A DNA stretch of 64,000 nt, taken from the NCBI RefSeq assembly GCF_006494365.1, contig NZ_VHIP01000013.1, positions 1-64,000 of the forward strand, read 5' to 3'. Positions within the stretch are counted from its first letter, which is position 1. Every line of letters starts with the position of its first letter. A program made the position numbers and the translations under genes. Under the pieces are notes generated by a model. It ran no database searches, was not told the origin of the DNA, and saw nothing but the letters and a program-made list of their open reading frames with translations. This DNA is from Aestuariibacter sp. GS-14 (GTDB lineage Bacteria > Pseudomonadota > Gammaproteobacteria > Enterobacterales > Alteromonadaceae). This document shows positions 38,318 through 45,987 of the stretch, piece after piece.

Positions 38318-39380
38318 AACGAACGAGTCCTTGCGCCTGGCGGAGGAAACCCGCTTCCTGGTCTTTGTAGGTCAGCTTGGCAGCACTCATATAACCATAC
38401 AGTTCGAAAATTTGATTATCCACGCGAATGAAGTGATGTGTCGCAATAGTGGGATCGCCCATACTGGTGCCTTTACACACTACAAAGGCTTCTACGTTCA
38501 ACGATCCGGGCGAGAAAATACGGTTTTCGGAACATTCCTTCACAGTAAAATCATCGTAATTTTGCCCAATACGCCACTGGGTTAAATCCGATAAGGTGTA
38601 ATCGTCATCGTGCTCAAACGCAATGAAATACTGGAAATCAAGCGGGCCAGCAATCTCAAACAAACCACTGCCATCTGAAAAGGTCCCAATTTCGACTTTG
38701 TGCCAGTCGGCCTCAACCACAGTAAGCTCTATGGCATGCTTTTCGTCGCTGATCACCGTGTTTGTGGCGAGTGGCGCAACTTTCGCCAGATACGGCGATA
38801 TCACCATGCTATATCCGATATACAGCACAAAGGGCACCCCCACCACCACCAGCGGCCAGTGCCACCAGGCATAACCTGCATAATAGCGACGTTTGGGATT
38901 AACCGCTTCATCACGCAATACATCCATACGCGCGTTTAACAGTGCAAAACAGACAGACCAAATCACCAGAACCAACAAAACCCAACCTATGTGGATTTCA
39001 ACTCTTCGTGAAACGGCAAAAAACAATCCTGAGCCACAGGCAAATAACAACCAGGAACGCTCCTTCCATTCACTCCAGCTTCGCAGGTTGTGTGATTGTT
39101 CCGCCTCGTCAATGGCATTCAGCAAGCGAGGAAGCATTATAAGCTGGGCTATAAACACAATAGGCACCAGGAACCAGGCCCAGGGTTTGAAATCTTTGTT
39201 AAACGCGCGCTTCAGATCATTGGTGGCAGTAACACACCAGAAGCAGGTGTAAATACCAAACGTACAAAAGTGAAGCAGAAACTCCAGCAAAAAAGGTCGA
39301 CGGGGTTTGATTGCAGGCAATGTGTCGGCATCAATTGCCAACGGTGCAGTTGTGTCAGTCACCTCTGACATCCTTATCAT
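38307..39380 (-). CDS. DUF4234-like membrane protein with extracytoplasmic domain
   Basis: A 357-residue membrane protein. The N-terminal region resembles DUF4234 (FLLHFCTFGIYTCFWCVTATNDLKRAFN) and four or five hydrophobic segments run to about residue 205. The remaining 150 residues form a soluble domain rich in beta-strands, with Cys residues at KECSENR and VVCKG that could pair outside the cytoplasm. Function unknown. It starts a two-gene operon with the DUF3857/transglutaminase gene and lies divergent to the thioredoxin operon; the shared 124 bases contain the CTTAAG box. Confidence 0.65.
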   Translation of the reverse strand: MIRMSEVTDTTAPLAIDADTLPAIKPRRPFLLEFLLHFCTFGIYTCFWCVTATNDLKRAFNKDFKPWAWFLVPIVFIAQLIMLPRLLNAIDEAEQSHNLRSWSEWKERSWLLFACGSGLFFAVSRRVEIHIGWVLLVLVIWSVCFALLNARMDVLRDEAVNPKRRYYAGYAWWHWPLVVVGVPFVLYIGYSMVISPYLAKVAPLATNTVISDEKHAIELTVVEADWHKVEIGTFSDGSGLFEIAGPLDFQYFIAFEHDDDYTLSDLTQWRIGQNYDDFTVKECSENRIFSPGSLNVEAFVVCKGTSMGDPTIATHHFIRVDNQIFELYGYMSAAKLTYKDQEAGFLRQAQGLVRYEK

Positions 39381-39441
39381 TATTAACCACTTAACGATTT
39401 ATACCAGATGGCTACAGGGATGAAAACAGAAATCGCCAACA

Positions 39442-39458
39442 CATAAGTTTTCCTTAAG
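39442..39458 (+). promoter_or_regulatory. Second PmrA/QseB-type box
   Basis: CATAAG-TTTTC-CTTAAG, one mismatch from the box at 32501 and with the same 5-base gap, placed 47 bases before the thioredoxin gene start. It suggests the response regulator at 32572 also controls this operon (and possibly the divergent DUF4234-like gene). Confidence 0.6.
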
Positions 39459-39504
39459 CTTCCACTTTTACACTCAGTTTAATTGTAAATATTGAGGATG
39501 TTAT

Positions 39505-40020
39505 ATGCGTCACCTACCAAGGATCGCCCGCAGGTTGAGTTTGTCACTGGCTATATGTGCCACTCTGCTTACTGCTGACGCACTGGCCAACCAACCCGCA
39601 CCCGATGTGCCATTAGCTATGGCAGACGGCCAGCATCAGTTAGCTGATTACCGCGGGCAAGTCGTGTATCTGGATTTCTGGGCCAGTTGGTGTAAACCCT
39701 GTCAGCGCTCTTTTCCATGGATGAATGCCATGCAGAATAAATACGCCGACAGGGGGTTTACTGTGATTGCGATTAACGTGGACACCGAGCGCGAGCTTGC
39801 CGATGCCTTTCTGGCTGCTATGCCTGCAGAATTCCCGGTAGCATTCGATCCGCAAGGCAATGCGCCGGCGCTGTATCGCGTACCCGGTATGCCAACCAGT
39901 TATCTTATTGACCACACAGGTCAGTTACGCCTGGCACATCAGGGCTTTCATGTACAAAAGCAAGCCCAGTACGAACAGGAAATTGTGGCCCTGATTGAGG
40001 AAATGGAGTCATCAAAATGA
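39505..40020 (+). CDS. Periplasmic TlpA-like thioredoxin
   Basis: Exported thiol-disulfide oxidoreductase of 171 residues. The signal peptide ends near ADALA. The thioredoxin fold has active site WCKPC in LDFWASWCKPCQRSFPWM and cis-Pro in GMPTSYLID. TlpA/ResA-type proteins keep specific periplasmic cysteines reduced. Here the obvious client is the following small lipoprotein, which has a Cys-Gly-Cys tail. GAGGA lies 8 bases before the ATG; the stop overlaps the next start (ATGA). Confidence 0.9.
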   Translation: MRHLPRIARRLSLSLAICATLLTADALANQPAPDVPLAMADGQHQLADYRGQVVYLDFWASWCKPCQRSFPWMNAMQNKYADRGFTVIAINVDTERELADAFLAAMPAEFPVAFDPQGNAPALYRVPGMPTSYLIDHTGQLRLAHQGFHVQKQAQYEQEIVALIEEMESSK

Positions 40021-40241
40021 AACGTAAATTAGTCTATGTATCTGTGATAGTCGCGCTAAGCCAGCTTGGCGGTTGTGCGTCGTTAGGTGTGCAACCCTGG
40101 GAGCGGGATTTATTGGCAAAAGACGAAATGGCGCTGGGCGCTGAAGGTGTCGATTTGGGGCTGGACGACCATATTTACTTCAGTAAGGAAGCCACCAGTG
40201 GCGGACGTTCATTTGCGGGAGGCGGCTGCGGATGCAACTAA
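40017..40241 (+). CDS. DUF4266 small lipoprotein with GGGCGCN tail
   Basis: A 74-residue lipoprotein: signal peptide with lipobox LGGC (Cys20), then VQPWERDLLAKDEMAL, the DUF4266 signature, DHIYFSKEATSGG, and a C-terminal Gly/Cys tail GGGCGCN. The two tail cysteines are strikingly conserved in form and could bind metal, form a disulfide or be modified. It overlaps both neighbours (4 and 10 bases), which indicates tight coupling with the thioredoxin and the DUF3570 outer-membrane protein. No function is established for the family. Confidence 0.85.
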   Translation: MKRKLVYVSVIVALSQLGGCASLGVQPWERDLLAKDEMALGAEGVDLGLDDHIYFSKEATSGGRSFAGGGCGCN

Positions 40242-41536
40242 GTCATAAAGGCAGTATTGCTGCAGCTTTAGCCGGTGCTACCTGTGCATTGTTAGGGCAA
40301 TCCCAGGCGCATGCTGAAACCGATTCATCAGTACTCAAAGACTGGAAATTCGACACTGCTATTTTGTACTACGGTGAAACTGACCGCGTTAGTTTGGCAG
40401 AAGGTGTGGTAAGTGCCACCAAAACCAACAGCGATGACAGTATTTTTAACGTAAAACTGGTACTGGATACCCTTACCGGTGCGTCGGCCAACGGTGCCGT
40501 TGCGCAGCCAACCGTGCAAACTTTCTCGCGTCCTTCAGGTAAAGATTCGTATCAGGTTGCCGCGGGTGATACACCGCTTGATGATACCTTCCATGACACC
40601 CGTGTGCAGGTTGCGGCGTCGTGGATGCAACCGTTTGCGGATACCTGGCGCGGTACCGCGGGCTTCAACGTATCCCGCGAATATGACTATATGTCGCTTG
40701 GGGTAAATGGCTTACTGGAAAAAGACCTGTTTCAGCGCAACACTACCCTGTCGGCCGGATTGTCATATCAGTTCGACAGCATCGATCCGGTAGGCGGCAA
40801 ACCCACGCCATTGTCCAGTATGATGGTGCCTGCAGATGACGACTACGACGATGAGTTTGAAGGTGAGGACGACGATCACGGCGCTAAAAATGGCAGTGAT
40901 GACAAAACAACATTGGATATGTTGTTTGGTGTCACTCAGGTTATCAACCGCAGAATGCTTATGCAATTTAACTACGGGCTGAGCATTGTAGACGGCTATA
41001 CCACTGACCCTTATAAAGTACTAAGTGTAATAAACACCAACGGTGTAACCCAGGATATTGTGTATGAGAACCGCCCGGATTCACGTACTAAGCACTCATT
41101 CTTCTGGCAAACCAAGTATGCGTTGGACAACGGTGTGGTTGACGTATCTTATCGCTATGCAACGGATGACTGGGAAATCGACTCGCACACTATCGATTCG
41201 CGCTTGCGGTTCAATTTGTCGGGTAACAGCTACATTCAACCGCACATTCGCTATTACCAGCAATCGGCTGCCGATTTCTATCAGCCTTATCTGAATCAGT
41301 CTGCTGACCTGCCGATGTATGCCAGCGCAGATTACCGGGTAGGTGAAATGACCGCATATACCGTAGGCTTGAAGTACGGTCGTACATTAGAGAACGGTCA
41401 CGAATGGGCTGTGCGGGCGGAATACTATCAGCAGGATCCGAAAAATGCCGGATTTGAACAACCTGGTGTGCTGGCCGATTTAGATCTCTACCCAAGCGTA
41501 AAAGCCGTTATACTACAGTTTAATTATCACTTCTGA
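40232..41536 (+). CDS. DUF3570 outer-membrane protein with ApbE-type flavinylation motif
   Basis: Exported protein of 434 residues; signal peptide ends near SQAHA. The mature part has repeated amphipathic strands and ends in a strand with terminal Phe (VILQFNYHF), typical of a beta-barrel. Residues 79-85 read DTLTGAS, which fits the Dxx(S/T)GA(S/T) motif that ApbE modifies with FMN; Ser85 would be the acceptor. A strongly acidic loop (DDDYDDEFEGEDDDHG, about residue 199) could bind divalent metal. It lies between the DUF4266 lipoprotein and apbE. DUF3570 has no established function; flavinylation is inferred from the motif and the neighbour. Confidence 0.82.
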   Translation: MQLSHKGSIAAALAGATCALLGQSQAHAETDSSVLKDWKFDTAILYYGETDRVSLAEGVVSATKTNSDDSIFNVKLVLDTLTGASANGAVAQPTVQTFSRPSGKDSYQVAAGDTPLDDTFHDTRVQVAASWMQPFADTWRGTAGFNVSREYDYMSLGVNGLLEKDLFQRNTTLSAGLSYQFDSIDPVGGKPTPLSSMMVPADDDYDDEFEGEDDDHGAKNGSDDKTTLDMLFGVTQVINRRMLMQFNYGLSIVDGYTTDPYKVLSVINTNGVTQDIVYENRPDSRTKHSFFWQTKYALDNGVVDVSYRYATDDWEIDSHTIDSRLRFNLSGNSYIQPHIRYYQQSAADFYQPYLNQSADLPMYASADYRVGEMTAYTVGLKYGRTLENGHEWAVRAEYYQQDPKNAGFEQPGVLADLDLYPSVKAVILQFNYHF

Positions 41537-41541
41537 ACACT

Positions 41542-42468
41542 GTGAATATGGCTGAAAACGCGTTACCGGCGGCTACACCGCCGGTTTCTGTTTCCAAACA
41601 AACGGATTTTTGTATTGGCCGGTTCGATGCTATGGCCAGCCCATGTGAAATTCTGATTGAAACCAGTGATGAGCAGCTTGCTCGCACAATAACACTGCTG
41701 GCAGCGACAGAAGCCAAGCGCATTGAACACAAATTCAGCCGTTACAGGCCAGACAGCGTGGTTAGTAATATAAACACCAGTGAAGGTCGGCCAATACCCG
41801 TCGATCCCGAAACCCACCGATTACTCGCCTTCGCTGAAACCTGTTTTCAGTTGAGTGATGGTATGTTTGATATTACCTCGGGTATATTGCGAAACGCGTG
41901 GAAATTTGACGGTTCCGACAACGTACCCAACGTGCGGCAGATCAAACCCTTACTATCGAAAATTGGCTGGCAACATACCAGGTTAAGCAACTCTACCTTT
42001 ACCCTCCCCGAGGGCATGGAAATCGATTTAGGCGGCATTGGTAAGGAATACGCGGTAGACAAAGTCGCTGACACCATAAAAACAGGTTATCGCGGAATAT
42101 CTGTTGTAGTGAATTTTGGCGGTGATATTCAGGTTACTGAACGGCGTAAACATGACCAGCCCTGGATGATAGGTATCGAAAATCCGGCTTCAGCGGCTGC
42201 CGTAACCGATACCATCGTAAAAATCTATCAGGGTGGCCTGGCGACCAGCGGCGATGCCAGACGATATTTACTCAAACACGGCAAACGCTATAGCCATATC
42301 CTGAACCCGTTTACTGGTTATCCTGTGATTTCCCCCCCTCGCTCCGTTACCGTTGCAGCAGAAAACTGCACTCAGGCAGGCTTATTAGCCACACTGGCCA
42401 TGTTGCAAGGTAAACATGCAGCTGAGTTCCTTGCTGAACAAGGGTTAACTCACTGGATCTATAACTAA
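41542..42468 (+). CDS. apbE: FAD:protein FMN transferase ApbE
   Basis: Transfers FMN from FAD to a Ser/Thr of a target protein. Family motifs are present: FDAMASPCEIL near the N-terminus, FDITSGIL, DLGGIGKEYAVDK, the GGLATSGDARRY segment with the metal/flavin-site residues, and HILNPFTGYPV. The 308 residues are a normal size, but no signal peptide or lipobox is visible, unlike many periplasmic ApbE proteins, so modification may occur before export. The start is GTG at 41542 or ATG at 41548. It follows the DUF3570 gene by 5 bases. No Nqr/Rnf genes are in the window; DUF3570 is the only nearby candidate target. Confidence 0.93.
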   Translation: MNMAENALPAATPPVSVSKQTDFCIGRFDAMASPCEILIETSDEQLARTITLLAATEAKRIEHKFSRYRPDSVVSNINTSEGRPIPVDPETHRLLAFAETCFQLSDGMFDITSGILRNAWKFDGSDNVPNVRQIKPLLSKIGWQHTRLSNSTFTLPEGMEIDLGGIGKEYAVDKVADTIKTGYRGISVVVNFGGDIQVTERRKHDQPWMIGIENPASAAAVTDTIVKIYQGGLATSGDARRYLLKHGKRYSHILNPFTGYPVISPPRSVTVAAENCTQAGLLATLAMLQGKHAAEFLAEQGLTHWIYN

Positions 42469-42473
42469 AATAA

Positions 42474-43418
42474 TCAACCGTCGGATACCTGTACTGCGTG
42501 ACTCAGTGACTCGCTGACAATCTGGCGAATATGATTGCCCAGTTCCCGGAAGAAAATACGCCCCGGCGCGGTATTTCGCCAAATTAAATTGTGCTGACGT
42601 ACAATGGGTTTGTCTTTCAGTTCGCACACATGCAGCTCGTCCGGCCGGTGTAATTCAGAATGCACGTATAAACCGGGCAAAAACGACACCCCCATACCCA
42701 TAACTACCATTTGACGCAAGGTATCCAAACTGGTGCCTTCGTAATCCCGTGCTAGTTGAGCACCGATTTCGCCGCAAATATCCTGCACCTGGTGGTGAAA
42801 ATGATGAGTATCTTCCAGTGCCAGTACCGTTTCACCACGGATGTCCTCTGGTTCGACATACTTACTGCCAGCTAACGGATGATCGCTCGGCATGACAAAC
42901 TTGAGTGGCTCAACAAAAAGTTTGGATACGATGAGCTGCGATGACTCCTGTGAATAAGGTGAAATAATTAAATCGTAATCACCATTAAACAATCCCTGTA
43001 CCAGTTGCGATGGTGCGGCTTCCCTTACATAGAACTTAAGCTTTGCAAATCGCCTGTGTAACTCTGGCAAAATATAAGGCAGCAGGTAAGGCCCCAATGT
43101 AGGGGGAATACCCAACCGGTAAGTGGTTTGCGCGCCCCCCGCCAGATCTTTTGCTTTTTCTTCGAAACGCAATGACGCTTGTATAGTTTCTTCCGCAAAA
43201 GGCAATAGTACCCGCCCCTCTGGCGATAACAGGGTGCCACTTCGCGAGCGTTCAAATAGCGCAAGTCCCAGTGACTTTTCCAACGCATTAATCTGCGCTG
43301 TTAACGTGGGCTGACTAATACCCAATAGCTGGGCCGTGCGTCGATAACTTAAATTTCGCGCCAAAGCGCAAAAGTAACGCAATTGTGTATTGGTTGCACT
43401 CTTAGATCCTGATGTCAT
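42474..43418 (-). CDS. OxyR-like LysR regulator lacking the peroxidatic Cys
   Basis: LysR-type regulator, 314 residues. The helix-turn-helix is at about 15-60 (TQLRYFCALARNLSYRRTA, SQPTLTAQINALE). The effector domain aligns with OxyR: LALEDTHHFHHQVQDIC corresponds to the OxyR redox loop (EDGHCLRDQ..C), with the first Cys (C199 in E. coli) replaced by His and the second (C208) kept; TSLDTLRQMVVMGMGVSFLP follows as in OxyR. Peroxide sensing by the usual disulfide is therefore unlikely. It is divergent from carbonic anhydrase and SulP, its probable targets, and an ATAG-N7-CTAT site lies in the shared region. Confidence 0.87.
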   Translation of the reverse strand: MTSGSKSATNTQLRYFCALARNLSYRRTAQLLGISQPTLTAQINALEKSLGLALFERSRSGTLLSPEGRVLLPFAEETIQASLRFEEKAKDLAGGAQTTYRLGIPPTLGPYLLPYILPELHRRFAKLKFYVREAAPSQLVQGLFNGDYDLIISPYSQESSQLIVSKLFVEPLKFVMPSDHPLAGSKYVEPEDIRGETVLALEDTHHFHHQVQDICGEIGAQLARDYEGTSLDTLRQMVVMGMGVSFLPGLYVHSELHRPDELHVCELKDKPIVRQHNLIWRNTAPGRIFFRELGNHIRQIVSESLSHAVQVSDG

Positions 43419-43451
43419 ACCCAGCCAATTCTTTTAGATTCATTTCAACTA

Positions 43452-43466
43452 ATAGATGAAGGCTAT
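43452..43466. promoter_or_regulatory. OxyR-like half-operator ATAG-N7-CTAT
   Basis: ATAGATGAAGGCTAT fits the OxyR/LysR-type dyad ATAG-N7-CTAT exactly in its arms and lies between the divergent regulator and carbonic anhydrase genes. A weaker related element (CTATTAGCCTAT) is at 43486-43497. Confidence 0.5.
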
Positions 43467-43555
43467 CACGAAGTAAGCTATATTTCTATTAGCCTATCAG
43501 GTAAAACTACAGCGTTGTTTTAAAAATGTTAATGAATTTATTTAGGAGTGACTAA

Positions 43556-44212
43556 ATGGAACATGTAATTTCTGGCGTCGCTAAGTTTCAGAAAGAAGTT
43601 TATCCCGGTAAAAAAGCGGCTTTCAAAAAGTTAGCAAACGGCCAAAATCCGGAAGTTTTATTCATTACCTGTGCTGATTCCCGCATCGATCCAAACCTGG
43701 TAACACAAACTGAACCAGGCGACCTGTTTATCTGCCGCAACGCAGGTAACGTTGTGCCGCCACACAGTAATCAAACCGGTGGCATGACTGCGTCTATCGA
43801 ATTCGCCGTTGCCGCACTGGGCGTTAGTCATATTGTAGTGTGCGGACACTCAGACTGTGGTGCCATGAAAGGTGCAATCAACACCGAAGCCCTCACTTCA
43901 TTGCCTCACGTAAAAGAATGGCTGGGTCATTGTCGTGTAGCAACCGAAGTAGTTAAAGAACGCTGTGGTTGCAGCGAGTTGAGTGCTGAAGAGCATCTGC
44001 TAATGGTAACGGAAGAAAACGTAGTACAGCAGTTACAGCATTTGCGCACACACCCTGCAGTAGCAGCTAAAATTGCTACAGGCCAGGTAAAATTACACGG
44101 CTGGTTTTACAACATCGAAACCGCTGCAGTAACTTGTTATGACGAAGCACTCGGCAAGTTTGCGCCGATGAGCCAAACCTACGCAAAAGAATTGAAGGCG
44201 CACAATCAATAA
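43556..44212 (+). CDS. Beta-class carbonic anhydrase
   Basis: Zinc enzyme interconverting CO2 and bicarbonate; 218 residues. Zinc ligands are Cys39 (ITCADSRID, with the Asp41-Arg43 dyad), His98 and Cys101 (VCGHSDCGAMKGA). The ligand spacing and dyad are those of active type I beta-CAs. Cytoplasmic. A strong AGGAG precedes the ATG. The SulP transporter starts 16 bases after the stop, forming a bicarbonate-handling pair under the divergent OxyR-like regulator. Confidence 0.95.
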   Translation: MEHVISGVAKFQKEVYPGKKAAFKKLANGQNPEVLFITCADSRIDPNLVTQTEPGDLFICRNAGNVVPPHSNQTGGMTASIEFAVAALGVSHIVVCGHSDCGAMKGAINTEALTSLPHVKEWLGHCRVATEVVKERCGCSELSAEEHLLMVTEENVVQQLQHLRTHPAVAAKIATGQVKLHGWFYNIETAAVTCYDEALGKFAPMSQTYAKELKAHNQ

Positions 44213-44228
44213 TAAGTAGGAGTATTAA

Positions 44229-45875
44229 ATGAAAAATTTACTCGCGAACGTTAGAGGCGACATTACCGGCGGAATTACCGCTGGTATTGTTGCTTTACCA
44301 CTGGCACTTGCCCTAGGTGTGGCATCGGGCGTTGGCCCGATGGCTGGCCTGTACGGTGCGATTGCCGTTGGATTTTTTGCCGCCCTGTTTGGTGGCACCC
44401 CCTCACAAATTTCTGGCCCAACCGGCCCAATGGTCGTGGTGTTAGCTGGGTTATTCGCCAGCCTGTCTGGCGACGTTGAATTGATTTTTACCGCCGTTAT
44501 GCTGGCGGGTATTTTCCAGGTAGTCTTTGGCTTCCTGGGCGTCGGCAATTATATTCGTTTGGTACCCTACCCGGTTATCTCTGGCTTTATGACCGGTATC
44601 GGGGCCATCATTATCATCCTGCAAATTGGCCGCTTATTAGGTCATGAACCACCGGGGGGCACACTGGGTGCGTTAGGCTACCTGCCAACTGCGCTGGCCG
44701 ATATTAATTTCTCTACACTTGCTTTGGGTGTTGGTACGCTGGTTATTGCCTACAAATGGCCACCTAGTCTTGGCAAATACGTACCGGGAGCACTGGCGGC
44801 GTTGATCATTGGTACGCTGGTGAGCTTGTTTGCCTTTGAAGTGCCTGTACTGGGCAATATTCCAACTGGCCTGCCGAGCTTGCACTTGCCTGTATACAAT
44901 CAGGAAAAACTGCTGTTAGTCCTTGAAGCAGCATTCATTCTGGCTGTGTTAGGTGCGATTGACAGCTTGTTAACCTCACTGGTAGCAGACAACATGACCC
45001 GAACCCGCCACGACAGCAGCCAGGAGCTGATTGGTCAGGGCATTGGTAACGCCGTGTCCGGTCTTATCGGTGGTATTGCCGGTGCCGGAGCAACCATGCG
45101 TACGGTTGTAAACATTCGCAGCGGCGGTAAAGAACGCTTATCCGGTATGATTCACGCCTTGGTACTGTTAGCCATTGTAATGGGCTTAAGTCCGTTAGCC
45201 AGTGTTATCCCCCATGCGGTACTTGCCGGTATTCTGGTGAAAGTAGGCCTTGATATTGTGGACTGGAGCTACATGAAACGGGCGCATACTGGTCCACGCT
45301 GGGACTTTGTGTTGATGCTGTTGGTATTGGGTCTTACTGTATTTGTCGATCTTATTACTGCTGTAGGTGTGGGTGTAGTGCTGGCTGCATTGGCCTATGT
45401 TCGTCAAATTGCGCAACTGCAAATTGAAGAACTCGGTAAAATGCCTGAGCAGCTCAATGATCCACAAGAAAATGCCTTACTTGCGAAAGCCAAAGGCAAA
45501 GTGAATATTTTCAGCTTTGGTGGGCCGTTGAGTTTTGGGGCGGCCGCAGATCTTGGCCATCACGTTCGTGAAAATGTGAAACCCGGTTCTCAGGTACTGA
45601 TCCTGGACTTCTCCCGTGTGCCTACTATGGACGTATCAGCGGCCATGGCAGTAGAAACGGTAACTTCGGATGCCAAGGCATCTGGCCGCAAGCTGTTTGT
45701 CAGCGGTGCTAATGAAGAGGTACTTACTGTACTGCATAAAATTAATGTGTCATGGACCGAAGTGGATACCTTTTCTTCACTCACGGAAGCCCTGGAAGCC
45801 GCCAATGTGTTGTTGGAGAAAAATGACGCAAAGGGAGCCGGGCGTCTGAATAAGCAGGCGCTGCAACACGCATAG
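44229..45875 (+). CDS. SulP-family anion (probably bicarbonate) transporter
   Basis: Inner-membrane transporter of 548 residues with about 12-14 hydrophobic segments (start GDITGGITAGIVALPLALALGVASG, the SulP signature, and GGTPSQISGPTGPM). A C-terminal STAS domain occupies about residues 430-535 (NIFSFGGPLSFGAA, LDFSRVPTMDVSAAMAVE). SulP proteins move bicarbonate, sulfate or other anions, often with sodium. Linkage to carbonic anhydrase points to bicarbonate, as for BicA-type members. AGGAG precedes the ATG. Confidence 0.9.
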   Translation: MKNLLANVRGDITGGITAGIVALPLALALGVASGVGPMAGLYGAIAVGFFAALFGGTPSQISGPTGPMVVVLAGLFASLSGDVELIFTAVMLAGIFQVVFGFLGVGNYIRLVPYPVISGFMTGIGAIIIILQIGRLLGHEPPGGTLGALGYLPTALADINFSTLALGVGTLVIAYKWPPSLGKYVPGALAALIIGTLVSLFAFEVPVLGNIPTGLPSLHLPVYNQEKLLLVLEAAFILAVLGAIDSLLTSLVADNMTRTRHDSSQELIGQGIGNAVSGLIGGIAGAGATMRTVVNIRSGGKERLSGMIHALVLLAIVMGLSPLASVIPHAVLAGILVKVGLDIVDWSYMKRAHTGPRWDFVLMLLVLGLTVFVDLITAVGVGVVLAALAYVRQIAQLQIEELGKMPEQLNDPQENALLAKAKGKVNIFSFGGPLSFGAAADLGHHVRENVKPGSQVLILDFSRVPTMDVSAAMAVETVTSDAKASGRKLFVSGANEEVLTVLHKINVSWTEVDTFSSLTEALEAANVLLEKNDAKGAGRLNKQALQHA

Positions 45876-45889
45876 ATCCCCTTGACAAG

Positions 45890-45916
45890 TTAGGTGCATC
45901 ACATTGATGCACCTAA
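45890..45916. promoter_or_regulatory. 27-bp near-complete palindrome after SulP gene
   Basis: TTAGGTGCATCA and its perfect complement flank CAT. Its inner part TGCATCACATTGATGCA resembles an NtrC site (TGCACY-N5-RGTGCA) with two changes. TTGACA hexamers lie on both sides. It could be the operator of the RpiR-type regulator gene 70 bases downstream or a hairpin ending the SulP transcript (no T-run). Confidence 0.45.
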
Positions 45917-45987
45917 ATTTCTTGACACATTCCCCTTACCCTCCGCTACACTAACACTGTGTATTCTTAAATTTCATTGGCTGATAA

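Noticed and set aside
44225-44548. Minus-strand frame opposite the SulP start
   Set aside because: Pro/Thr-rich shadow of a glycine-rich membrane gene; not a real protein.
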